Shown: positions 43,034-50,721 of the stretch, in pieces | Layout of the letters: every line of letters begins with the position of its first letter | Numbering within the stretch: the first letter of the stretch is position 1 | Assembly: GCA_018883755.1 (NCBI GenBank) | Contig: JAHLFR010000012.1 | Location: 1 to 50,981 of the forward strand | Direction: 5' to 3' | DNA: 50,981 nucleotides | Source of the DNA: Candidatus Methanocorpusculum faecipullorum | GTDB lineage: Archaea > Halobacteriota > Methanomicrobia > Methanomicrobiales > Methanocorpusculaceae | Program-made: the position numbers and the translations under genes | The notes under the pieces: model-generated | The model's input: only the letters and a program-made list of their open reading frames with translations | Databases searched by the model: none | Told to the model about the DNA's origin: nothing

Positions 43034-43729
43034 TTATGAATACCGATTTTCATTTTTCTTCAGACGCCAGTAGCGGTACCCTACTGCACAGAAGATGATG
43101 AGCCACAGACCCATGCAGATGATGAAGTACTGCTCATAACTTGCGGGATAAAACCGCATCTGAATCGCACGCTTATCTGTCCAGACAACAACCGTCTCAT
43201 ACTTGGCTGCATCAACAGTAATTCCCATCTCATGCAGCTGATCCATGTCCTCGGCAACCAGATAGGTTTTACCGTCATTGCTGACCGGACCAAGGATCAG
43301 GTTGTTGGTATGAAATCCCGCAGGAAGGAACACCGTGGTATTGAACGGCGAGAGATACTGCGCATACATCAGGCGGCCGTCAAGCGGTGCGTCATAGACG
43401 AGTGTGTAGTTCCCTTCCGGAAAGGTGATCTGCGTAGAACTCTGCTTCGTTGCATTCACAATCGTGCCGTCCTCCGCAGTCAGCGTAAGGTTTGATACCT
43501 GAAGCTCTGCTCCTTCACCGATAAAACCCGGAGAGATGAGCAGATAGCCGCTCTGGTTTACCAGAGTGACCTCTGCGGAGAAGGCAGTCCCGTTCTCCGA
43601 AATATAGTAGTATGCCGTGTTTGCGGATGCGGGAACCACCAGGAGTATGCTTAACAGCAGTACTGCTGCAATTACAGCACGGAGAGGAGTGCCTCGATGG
43701 TCGGGTCGATCTCGATTGGCGGGTTGCAT
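43034..43729 (-). CDS. DUF5803-like secreted/anchored membrane protein
   Basis: This 231-residue protein has a signal peptide (basic start, then AVIAAVLLLSILLVV and PASA, cleavage near residue 36). The extracellular beta-rich region has many Asn-Gly-Thr/Ser sites (SENGTA, VNQSG, SNLT, VNAT, GNYT, FNTT), candidates for N-glycosylation. One C-terminal membrane segment (YFIICMGLWLIIFCAVGY) and a basic tail (RLKKNENR) end it. This suggests a surface protein. It starts inside the 3' end of thrC in another frame (58-nt overlap). No nearer ATG, GTG or TTG was seen in frame. Confidence 0.8.
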   Translation of the reverse strand: MQPANRDRPDHRGTPLRAVIAAVLLLSILLVVPASANTAYYYISENGTAFSAEVTLVNQSGYLLISPGFIGEGAELQVSNLTLTAEDGTIVNATKQSSTQITFPEGNYTLVYDAPLDGRLMYAQYLSPFNTTVFLPAGFHTNNLILGPVSNDGKTYLVAEDMDQLHEMGITVDAAKYETVVVWTDKRAIQMRFYPASYEQYFIICMGLWLIIFCAVGYRYWRLKKNENRYS

Positions 43730-44871
43730 TGCTTAATCACCGTCTCCGGATCCTTTAAGAGGTGGCCGGTAACCACACAAACGATCTTCTCGTTCGGATC
43801 CAGCACACCCTGCTCAGCAAGCTTACGGATACCTGCAACGGATGCTGCTGATGCAGGTTCAACACCGATACCCTCATAGCGGGCAAGATCACGCTGCATG
43901 GCAAGAATCTCTTCATCAGCTACAAACTCTGCGGTTCCGTGGGTCTCACGAATTGCACGAAGGGCTTTTTCCGCGTTAACCGGTGCACCGATACGGATTG
44001 CGGATGCAACCGTCTCCGGGTTCTGCTCAACAACAACCTCGGGCAGATTGCCTTTGATTGCGTTGACAACAGGCATTGCGCCCTCCGCCTGAATTGCAGT
44101 CATCATCGGCAGTGTGTCGATGTAGCCGATGTCGCGCCACTCGCACAGACCTTTATAGACTGCGGAGATATTTCCGGCATTGCCGACCGGCAGAACAATT
44201 CTGTCCGGAACACAGCCAAGCTGATCAACCGCCTCAAAACCAATGGTCTTCTGACCCTCAAGCCGGTACGGGTTGATGGAGTTTAAGAGGTAGATGCCGT
44301 GACTGACACAAAGCTCGTGGACCATCTCAAGGGCGCGGTCAAAGTTTCCGCGAATGGAGATGACCTTTGCTCCGTGCATCAGTGCCTGAGCGACTTTGCC
44401 GAGCGCAACGTGGCCTGCCGGAAGCAGGACGACTGCCGGCATTCCAGCCTTTGCGGCATACACTGCCATGGAGGCGGAGGTGTTGCCGGTGGAAGCACAG
44501 GCGACGGTGTGCTTTCCAAGCTGTTTTGCCATTGAGACACCAAGGGTCATACCGCGGTCCTTAAAAGAACCGGACGGGTTCATACCCTCATGCTTTGCAT
44601 AGAGGTTCGGCAGACCGAGTTCTTCACCGAGCCGCTTGAGGTGGTAGAGCGGGGTTCCTCCTTCCTGCAGAGTCACCGGTTCAATTCTGACCGGCAGAAA
44701 TTCCTTGTATCTCCAGACTGAGATCGGGCGTTTCTGCAGTTCTTCGTGGCTGACGGTGATCTCATCAAGATCATATTTGACGGCCAGGAGGTGGCCGCAT
44801 TTCTCACAGTTGTATACAATTGCGTCCGGAGGATACTCCGCACCGCAGTGGACACAGACGAGACGATACAT
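43672..44871 (-). CDS. thrC: Threonine synthase
   Basis: ThrC is the PLP enzyme that turns O-phosphohomoserine into threonine. The 399-residue protein begins with a short zinc-ribbon-like part, VCVHCGAEYPPDAIVYNCEKCG, then GGTPLYHLKRLGEELG. The PLP lysine is in NPSGSFKDRGMTLGV and the phosphate-binding loop in VLPVGNAGNISAVYKG. The C-terminal site GIGVEPASAASVAGIRKL is also seen. The Cys4 start is common in archaeal threonine synthases. It is followed by the overlapping DUF5803-like gene. Confidence 0.96.
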   Translation of the reverse strand: MYRLVCVHCGAEYPPDAIVYNCEKCGHLLAVKYDLDEITVSHEELQKRPISVWRYKEFLPVRIEPVTLQEGGTPLYHLKRLGEELGLPNLYAKHEGMNPSGSFKDRGMTLGVSMAKQLGKHTVACASTGNTSASMAVYAAKAGMPAVVLLPAGHVALGKVAQALMHGAKVISIRGNFDRALEMVHELCVSHGIYLLNSINPYRLEGQKTIGFEAVDQLGCVPDRIVLPVGNAGNISAVYKGLCEWRDIGYIDTLPMMTAIQAEGAMPVVNAIKGNLPEVVVEQNPETVASAIRIGAPVNAEKALRAIRETHGTAEFVADEEILAMQRDLARYEGIGVEPASAASVAGIRKLAEQGVLDPNEKIVCVVTGHLLKDPETVIKQCNPPIEIDPTIEALLSVL

Positions 44872-44904
44872 GGTCTATGTATTTGGTGTTGAAACCTTAG
44901 AATG

Positions 44905-45663
44905 TTATTCCCATGCAACTTTTTTTGCAGGTACTCCAGATATCTTCAAAAAGACGATCCAGAGGGCAGCAGGCAGGAGAAATGCCGTCCACTTCGCATA
45001 CTCTGCAGAGATACTCCCAGTGAAAAATCCGATAAACACCACCACTGCAACAACGAGAAGGACAACGGCAAACATCTTTGGCCTGACATCGGAGCCGTCT
45101 CCGACAACAGTTCCGCGAACTCTGCGGAACCGGAACGGGTAGAGATAATGAATACCGGAGTTGTCGCAGGTATCCTCCAGAAGATGCAGGAAACATCCTA
45201 TCAGAAATGCCGCGCCGAACACCCATATGAGCGTGTTGTTCCGCAGAAACTCCAGGTACGGGATATAGGAGAGCGCGTAGCAGAAGATCCACAGCCACAG
45301 CGTCAGCAGCACCGACATACAGATGATGCCAATCGGTGAGTGAGGCAGTTCCCGGTGTCCCTGTTTCGGGAGAATCTTTCTGCCGAAGATGCCAAGAAAG
45401 ATGACTGAAAGCGGCTTATAGCAGAAGATGTAGAGGAAGTAACCGATCACCGGCGTCAGGAAAAAACGCCGGCCTTTTGCACCGGGGATGGATGAGTGGA
45501 AGATCGCAGAGTCACGGCCTTTGTCCACATCCGGTGCTAGGGATCCAAAGAAGATGCCAAGCAGAATGATCACTGACCATGACCAGTGAATGAGTCCTGC
45601 AATCGGGGCAAGGATAACAAGCCCGGTCAGGACACTGAGCAGTATATGGGTTGAGCCTTTCAC
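44905..45663 (-). CDS. YdjM-type membrane-bound metal-dependent hydrolase
   Basis: This membrane protein of about 252 residues matches the YdjM (LexA-regulated, membrane-bound hydrolase) family. It has about six hydrophobic segments and conserved metal-ligand-like His/Asp residues near them: KGSTHILLSVLTG, LGIFFGSLAPDVDKGRDS, KQGHRELPHSPIGII and GCFLHLLEDTCDNSG. The last His-Leu-Leu-x-Asp is the family mark. GTG at 45663 is chosen since an AT-rich TATA-like site lies about 27-34 nt upstream (45690-45697); the longer frame to 45699 would start in it. The reaction is unknown. Confidence 0.86.
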   Translation of the reverse strand: MKGSTHILLSVLTGLVILAPIAGLIHWSWSVIILLGIFFGSLAPDVDKGRDSAIFHSSIPGAKGRRFFLTPVIGYFLYIFCYKPLSVIFLGIFGRKILPKQGHRELPHSPIGIICMSVLLTLWLWIFCYALSYIPYLEFLRNNTLIWVFGAAFLIGCFLHLLEDTCDNSGIHYLYPFRFRRVRGTVVGDGSDVRPKMFAVVLLVVAVVVFIGFFTGSISAEYAKWTAFLLPAALWIVFLKISGVPAKKVAWE

Positions 45664-45736
45664 AAAAGATAGTATGGGGCTTCGCGGAAAAATAATCAAC
45701 GGTTATTTGTTTTGGAAGAGCAATAGATGAGTAAGC

Positions 45737-46759
45737 ATGGCTGCGAAGAAATCAGGACGAACCGGCGGACAGCGTCGGAAAAAGTCACAGAAGATGCAGA
45801 AGCAGATCATGGGAATCCTTGTGGTGATTGTGGCTGCGGCATGTGTTCTGCTCTTTGGGAGCGGAGCAACGAACTCAGTTCCGGAACTTGCACCGCTGAT
45901 CACGGATGAACATGCATTTGCGATGCACGTAATTGATGTAGGACAGGGAGATGCAATTCTGCTCTCCAAAGACAACACCTACGCACTGATCGATGCGGGA
46001 GAGACAATGTCCCCGTCAGAACGTGAGGCACGGGAGAAACTGTTTGCCTATCTTGATTCGCTCGGTATAAAGCGGCTTGAGTTTCTGCTGCTGACGCATC
46101 AGGATTATGATCACATCGGAAGTGCCCTCGATGTGCTGAAGACGTATGACGTTGGTGTGGTGTACGACAACGGGGTCACCCACACCTCGGCTACCTACGA
46201 GAAGCTGATGCAGTATATTCTTGACGAGGATATTCCGTATCAGGTGGTTTCCGCAGGAGACACTATTCCCTCACCGTGGAGTGAGGTAACTCTGGAGGTA
46301 CTTTCACCGCAGAAGGATAATCTGATTATGTCCGGATCAAAGCCGGATATTAACGAGAACTCGATTGTGATGAAGGCAACGTACCGGAACGTTTCCTATC
46401 TCTTGACCGGGGATGCGGAGGAGAAGGCTGAGGAGGCAATGATTGATGCAGGTATGGATCTGAAGGCCGACGTTCTGAAAGCAGGACATCACGGAAGTTC
46501 CTCTTCATCAACCCAGCAGTTCCTGAATGCTGTGCATCCCGCGGTGATTGTGATCAGTGTCGGTGCAGGGAACAGCTATGATCACCCGCACGCAGAGCCG
46601 ATGGAACGGTTTGTTGCGATGACAAAACACATCTACCGGACGGATATGGACGGCGATGTTGTGGTCACGACCGACGGCGAGAAGTACTCTGTTGTGACAC
46701 GCAATCCGCATGTGTACGAGAACGTGATTGTGCCAAACCAGCCAGCCGCGGAGGCATAA
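45737..46759 (+). CDS. ComEC/Rec2-like MBL-fold protein, membrane anchored
   Basis: This 340-residue protein has a basic cytoplasmic start (KKSGRTGGQRRKKSQKMQK), a membrane or signal segment (IMGILVVIVAAACVLLF) and an exported MBL domain like the beta-lactamase part of ComEC. HVIDVGQGDAILL and YALIDAG are the family's first motifs. The metal motif THQDYDHIGSALDVL has Asp where many MBL enzymes have the second His. KAGHHGSSSSS, YDHPHAEPME and LLTGDAEEKAEE follow. Relatives are predicted extracellular nucleases or phosphodiesterases. It is the first of three overlapping genes with DUF3006 and an esterase. Confidence 0.9.
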   Translation: MAAKKSGRTGGQRRKKSQKMQKQIMGILVVIVAAACVLLFGSGATNSVPELAPLITDEHAFAMHVIDVGQGDAILLSKDNTYALIDAGETMSPSEREAREKLFAYLDSLGIKRLEFLLLTHQDYDHIGSALDVLKTYDVGVVYDNGVTHTSATYEKLMQYILDEDIPYQVVSAGDTIPSPWSEVTLEVLSPQKDNLIMSGSKPDINENSIVMKATYRNVSYLLTGDAEEKAEEAMIDAGMDLKADVLKAGHHGSSSSSTQQFLNAVHPAVIVISVGAGNSYDHPHAEPMERFVAMTKHIYRTDMDGDVVVTTDGEKYSVVTRNPHVYENVIVPNQPAAEA

Positions 46760-46986
46760 TGGAGAAGCTGCTGGTTACGGTTGATGCAATCGAGGGAGAA
46801 AAGGCAGCACTTCTCCTCAGATGCCCGGAAGAGGAACGCCCGCTTGCGGTTGTTCCTCTTGCGATGCTGCCCGAAGGAGTTTGTGCAGGGGATATTCTCT
46901 CCCTCTCCTTTCATGCAGAGCCGGAGCTAACAGAAGAGGCACAGGCGCGGGTTTTAGCACTGCATGAGAAACTTCTGCGAAGATGA
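46759..46986 (+). CDS. DUF3006-family small protein
   Basis: This 75-residue protein (KLLVTVDAIEGEKAALLLR, ERPLAVVPLAMLPEGVCAGD) is a small beta-barrel-like protein of DUF3006. The family often sits beside ComEC-like MBL genes in bacteria, as here, suggesting a functional pair. Its ATG overlaps the MBL gene stop (TAATG) and its stop overlaps the esterase start (ATGA), so the three genes are translationally coupled. The function is unknown. Confidence 0.88.
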   Translation: MEKLLVTVDAIEGEKAALLLRCPEEERPLAVVPLAMLPEGVCAGDILSLSFHAEPELTEEAQARVLALHEKLLRR

Positions 46987-47930
46987 CAGAACAGTTTGAT
47001 CATGCCCGGGATGATCCGCGGCTGAATGAGGAAGCAAGAGAGTTCCTAAGAACACGACCGGAAAATCTTGGGGATGTGTGGGAGAGGATTGTACGAGATG
47101 CCGTCGGCGGTGATACAACAGAACTTTCCCGCGTTCGAAACAAGAGGTCTGTTGAGACACCTGCACCGGAAGGAGTAGAGATTGTGGATGCGGATGCCAA
47201 CGGAGTTCCCGTTCGGTTGTATCTTCCTGTGTCCAAAAACAGACCAAAAAAGATCATACTCTATTTTCACGGAGGCGGCTGGGTCATCGGGAGTATCCAG
47301 AGCGGTTCACGGTTCTGCGGTGAACTTGCAAAGGCAGCGGATGTGATTGTCGCTGCTGCTGCATACCGGCTTGCGCCTGAGTTTCCATATCCTGCCGCAG
47401 TAAAAGACTGCCGGGAGGTATATCTCTGGATACGGAGACATGCAACGGACTACGGCGGAGATGACGGATGTATCTATGCCGCAGGAGACAGTGCGGGGGG
47501 AAACCTTGCGATTGTCCTGGCGCTGCAGGAGCGGCTGTGCGGTCTGATGCTCTTTTATCCGGTGACGACGGTTGTGCCCGGAAGATACGGGGAGTCATGG
47601 GAGGAGTTTGCCTGCGGGTATGCGCTGGATGCGAAACTGATGGAGGCGTTCACCGAGGCGTATGTTCCAGAGATTCTGCGGGATAGTCCGCTTGTGTCGC
47701 CGCTTGAGTCAGCGAATCTTTTTCGGCTGCCGCAGACGCTGTGTATCACCGCAGAGTGTGATATTCTGCGGGATCAGGGGAGGAGGTTCTGTGACCTGCT
47801 CCGGAAAGCCGGAGTATCAGTTACGGAACGCTGTTTTCCCGGAGCAGTACATCTGTTTGTAACTGTTACCGGTATGGACGGGGATTTCCGGAAAGGTGTT
47901 TTTGAGTGCACCGCATTTTTACAGAAATAA
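46983..47930 (+). CDS. Alpha/beta hydrolase, HSL-family esterase
   Basis: This 315-residue esterase/lipase is of the hormone-sensitive-lipase family. The oxyanion motif is ILYFHGGGWVIGS. The nucleophile elbow is YAAGDSAGGNLAI, and the acid and base are in TAECDILRDQG (Asp) and PGAVHLFV (His), so the triad is complete. The N-terminus has an amphipathic DDPRLNEEAREFLRT start and no signal peptide, so it is cytoplasmic. It probably cuts short-chain esters; the natural substrate is not known. Its start overlaps the DUF3006 stop. Confidence 0.93.
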   Translation: MTEQFDHARDDPRLNEEAREFLRTRPENLGDVWERIVRDAVGGDTTELSRVRNKRSVETPAPEGVEIVDADANGVPVRLYLPVSKNRPKKIILYFHGGGWVIGSIQSGSRFCGELAKAADVIVAAAAYRLAPEFPYPAAVKDCREVYLWIRRHATDYGGDDGCIYAAGDSAGGNLAIVLALQERLCGLMLFYPVTTVVPGRYGESWEEFACGYALDAKLMEAFTEAYVPEILRDSPLVSPLESANLFRLPQTLCITAECDILRDQGRRFCDLLRKAGVSVTERCFPGAVHLFVTVTGMDGDFRKGVFECTAFLQK

Positions 47931-47934
47931 CTCA

Positions 47935-49407
47935 TTACAGCCAGTGCGGCCAGGGAAGCCCGAACTGTTTTGCAAGGTCAGCAATTTCGTCATGGATTTC
48001 CCGGTTCAGTCTGAACAGGACGACAAAGTAGAGGACAGCACCGACCGCAACCGGAACAAGAACAAGGAAGATGTTGGTGAGCGGGACAAACTGCATGTAG
48101 ACGAGGATAACTGCCGCCATCAGGAGGGCACTAAGGAGTATGTGGCCTGCGGCGCGGAGATCGCAGCGGACAGAAAGATGCTGGCCCAGGTAGTATCTGA
48201 GAAGGACTGCGTTGAGGGTGATGCTGACAAGAGACGCAACCGCGGCCCCTTCAATACCAATGATTGGGATGAGCAGCACATTGAGGGCAACGTTGAGGAG
48301 GGCGGCAGAACCGCTTGCATAGAAGGACTGGCGGGCATGGTCAATGGCGCTGAGGGTCGTACCAAGGAAGACCATGAACACGTTTACGATCTGGAGCAGA
48401 AGCAGTATGGCACAGGCGGCTCCGCCAGCGGCGAACTCTGCACCGTAGAAGAAGTAGAGCAGACGGTCAGACAGAAGGATCCCGCCTGCGGCTGTCGGTA
48501 CGGCAAGCAGAAGTCCGTAGGTGATACTTTTTGTCAGAATACCTGGGATCTGGGTGAGATCGCCTTTTGCACTCCAGTTGCTGAACTTGGGGGTAAGGGT
48601 TCCTGCTATTGCAGCAGTAAGGAATGTTCCTGCGGTGGTGAGCTGCAGTGCCACCCGGTACACGCCGACGTCGCCGTTGTCCATAAAGTAGCCGATAAAG
48701 ATGGTATCTGCATAAGAGAAGATAAGAGAACCGCTGCCGATGAGAAACGCCCATATCGAATAGGTGATAAGGCTCCGGAGATGGTCTGCGGTAAATCTGG
48801 CGGGGCGGAATGTGAAGTATTTGATACAGAATATGCCGGAGATGATGATTGCGATGATGAATCCGCCAAAGAGCCCTGCAAGCGAGTAGCCAAGGAGGAC
48901 TGCGACTATCTGGATGAGGATGCGGACAAACTCATTGACGCCTGTGGCAAGGTTTCGGATGCCGACGTGACCAAGGCCGTAAACTCCGTAGGTAATCGTG
49001 TTTCCGAAGAATGCAGCGGCAAGCGCTGCGATGATCCAGGGAATGAGGTCGTAGTCCTTGAGGTCAACGAAGTAGGGGCTGATCGCAAGGAGGATCAGCG
49101 TTGAGATGATGATTAAGAGGAAACGCAGTACTGCATATGCAGTAAGATACTCGTTCTGATCTTTTCCTTCGGAGATGCGTTTGACGGCGGCACCCCCGAA
49201 TCCCGCATCGCCTATCATGTTGAAGACGCCGTAGTAGGCGAGGAAGAGGTAGTAAACGCCCATCAGATCTGCTCCGAGGAGGTGGGAGAAGAGCATGGTG
49301 GAGAGGAATCCAAAAAGGGTGACTGTAAGGGTTACGCCGAGCTGGATCATGCTCTGACGCTGGATGGGCGGGATTGCGGAGATGCGGGTTACGATGTTTC
49401 GGGGCAT
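47935..49407 (-). CDS. Oligosaccharide flippase / polysaccharide biosynthesis membrane protein
   Basis: This is a 490-residue membrane protein of the MOP/Wzx-type flippase superfamily. It moves lipid-linked sugars across the membrane for glycan or S-layer assembly. About 12-14 hydrophobic segments fill it, with the typical N-terminal SMIQLGVTLTVTLFGFLSTM and LLGADLMGVYYLFLAYYGVF. It also has SLIFSYADTIFIGYFMDNGD and the second-half start GTTLSAIDHARQSFYASG. With AglJ in the same window it suggests N-glycan export, though the two are far apart. It may start a few codons later. It converges on the esterase gene with a 4-nt gap. Confidence 0.93.
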   Translation of the reverse strand: MPRNIVTRISAIPPIQRQSMIQLGVTLTVTLFGFLSTMLFSHLLGADLMGVYYLFLAYYGVFNMIGDAGFGGAAVKRISEGKDQNEYLTAYAVLRFLLIIISTLILLAISPYFVDLKDYDLIPWIIAALAAAFFGNTITYGVYGLGHVGIRNLATGVNEFVRILIQIVAVLLGYSLAGLFGGFIIAIIISGIFCIKYFTFRPARFTADHLRSLITYSIWAFLIGSGSLIFSYADTIFIGYFMDNGDVGVYRVALQLTTAGTFLTAAIAGTLTPKFSNWSAKGDLTQIPGILTKSITYGLLLAVPTAAGGILLSDRLLYFFYGAEFAAGGAACAILLLLQIVNVFMVFLGTTLSAIDHARQSFYASGSAALLNVALNVLLIPIIGIEGAAVASLVSITLNAVLLRYYLGQHLSVRCDLRAAGHILLSALLMAAVILVYMQFVPLTNIFLVLVPVAVGAVLYFVVLFRLNREIHDEIADLAKQFGLPWPHWL

Positions 49408-49471
49408 CAGTGTTGCGGAGTAGTGTTAGTGCTGATGGGTTAAGAAGGAGGCGGGGATCCTTCTTTACAGA

Positions 49472-49876
49472 TCAGGGGTGTTCCCGGGTTACAACTACCC
49501 ATTTGCCGTCTTTGCCGATGGATTTTATCTGTGCTTCTGGGTTGTCAACGAGTTTCATCCAGTCGGAGAAGAGCTGCCTGCCCATTTCGCCAAATTCTTC
49601 TTCGAGGTTCTGGGCCATCCATTCCATGTAGAGGGTGCGTTTGCTTTCTTTGAGGCTGGTTCCACATTCGTTGCAGTATTTTGCGGTGGGTATGTTGATG
49701 GTTCCGCAGGAGGGACAGACGTTGAGGAGGCTTACTCTGTAGGATACTGCTTTTCGGATCCATTCCTGTGAGGTTATGCCTTCGAGTTTTGCGGCTGTTT
49801 CAATCTGTGTTTTGAGGGTTTTCGGGAGACGGAGGAGGATCTGGTCGTCGTTTTTTTCTGCGGTTTCGTGTTCCAT
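49472..49876 (-). CDS. Ribbon-helix-helix regulator with zinc ribbon
   Basis: This 134-residue protein looks like a DNA-binding regulator. Residues 10-50 resemble a ribbon-helix-helix (QILLRLPKTLKTQIETAAKL then TSQEWIRKAVSYRVS). A Cys4 zinc ribbon follows (VCPSCGTINIPTAKYCNECG), then an acidic helical tail (LEEEFGEMGRQLFSDWMKL) that might bind partners. The ATG at 49876 is preceded by a TATA-like AAAAGATATATC and by three palindromic AGATnTATCT-type sites. It probably represses its own promoter; this is inference. Confidence 0.82.
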   Translation of the reverse strand: MEHETAEKNDDQILLRLPKTLKTQIETAAKLEGITSQEWIRKAVSYRVSLLNVCPSCGTINIPTAKYCNECGTSLKESKRTLYMEWMAQNLEEEFGEMGRQLFSDWMKLVDNPEAQIKSIGKDGKWVVVTREHP

Positions 49877-49880
49877 GTTT

Positions 49881-49927
49881 AGATGTATCTCTATTCTTTC
49901 AGATATATCTTTTTATCAGAGATATCT
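49881..49927. promoter_or_regulatory. Three spaced palindromes at the RHH/zinc-ribbon promoter
   Basis: AGATGTATCT (49881-49890), AGATATATCT (49901-49910) and AGATATCT (49920-49927) lie about 20 bp apart. The second and third are perfect palindromes and the first differs at one base. They cover the start-site and TATA region of the minus-strand gene. A GATATC also lies at 49930-49935. The spacing near two helical turns suits a cooperatively binding RHH protein. Confidence 0.6.
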
Positions 49928-50028
49928 TTGATATCGTGTGGAGAGATTTGTCTGGAAAGATAGTTTGATGTGGGAGGGTGCCAGAGATATGTTCGTGATC
50001 GTTTTGGAAAAAAATGGTCTGTCCATTA

Positions 50029-50064
50029 CTATATACTATGTACTGTACTTATGAGTACAGTACA
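50029..50064 (+). promoter_or_regulatory. TATA box and 11-bp palindrome before the second RHH gene
   Basis: A TATA box (ATATACTA, about 50030-50038) is followed by TGTACTGTACT (50039-50049) and AGTACAGTACA (50054-50064), perfect reverse complements with a 4-nt spacer. The expected transcription start lies inside the repeat, so a bound protein would block transcription. The RHH protein encoded next is the likely ligand. Confidence 0.65.
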
Positions 50065-50118
50065 GTAAGAGTAAGAAGAGGGATATTCTTTTAAAAAATA
50101 ATGAGGAGAGATGCAGAG

Positions 50119-50631
50119 ATGCCAAGACAGAATCTGTATGTAAAGGACGGACGAAGCAGGACAACGTCTATCCGGGTGAATCCTCTGCTGTATGATGCGG
50201 TGCGGCAGCAGGGAGGGAATGTTGAGGATCTGTTTGAGACGGCACTGTCTGCGTATCTGCATGTGCCGCCGGAGGTGTTAGTGCGGCTGCACAGGGAGGA
50301 GGAGCTTCTGGAGCACTGTTATGATGCGATCCGTGCGGGGCAGGAGGAGGCTCTTGCCAAAGAGCTTGCACGACTGGAAGGTGAGAGACAGGAGCGGTCC
50401 GAGGCGGATGCTGCACGGCGGGAGATGCTTGCTGCGGTGTATGCGGAGATGTGTTCGTTTCCGGAGTCGGGACGGAGACGTGTTGAGCAGGATATTGCCG
50501 CTGGCGGGGAGTGTCTGTATGAGGAGAAGCTGGTGATGCTGCTGATGAGGCGGCTGCATTATCCGGAGAATACGATTCGGGAGGCGGTGCGGGTGATTGT
50601 GCGGAACGGGTGGAGGGTGCCGGAGGAGTAG
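50119..50631 (+). CDS. Ribbon-helix-helix-like protein with helical C-terminus
   Basis: This protein of 170 residues has, near its N-terminus, RSRTTSIRVNPLLYDAV and a following helix GNVEDLFETALSAYL. The strand-helix-helix layout fits an RHH DNA-binding domain. Residues 70-120 form a very charged likely coiled coil (REEELLEHCYDAIRAGQEEA). The C-terminal helices include MLLMRRLHYPENTIREAVRV. The ATG at 50119 is preferred because GAGGAG (50103-50108) lies at ribosome-site distance; ATG at 50101 is an alternative that would add six residues. It is divergent from the other RHH gene and is G-rich on this strand. Confidence 0.75.
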   Translation: MPRQNLYVKDGRSRTTSIRVNPLLYDAVRQQGGNVEDLFETALSAYLHVPPEVLVRLHREEELLEHCYDAIRAGQEEALAKELARLEGERQERSEADAARREMLAAVYAEMCSFPESGRRRVEQDIAAGGECLYEEKLVMLLMRRLHYPENTIREAVRVIVRNGWRVPEE

Positions 50632-50721
50632 GGCTGGTGCTGGGAAGGGAAAGAATTCCACATTACAATTATAAATTAATGGACAACCGAGATGATAAAA
50701 ATTCACTTGTTATAACAAATA
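50632..50721. other. AT-rich spacer between RHH and FkbM genes
   Basis: No gene is seen in these 90 nt, where composition shifts from GC-rich to AT-rich. The downstream end of the convergent FkbM gene lies at its right edge. Confidence 0.5.

Noticed and set aside
42952-43038. 28-codon plus-strand frame between convergent genes
   Set aside because: It runs into both terminator T/A tracts and past the stop of the opposite gene, and has no family features.
47896-49104. 402-residue open frame on the plus strand
   Set aside because: It is fully antisense to the flippase gene, is of unnatural Cys/Asp/Glu-rich composition and has no domain. The flippase on the other strand has clear membrane segments.
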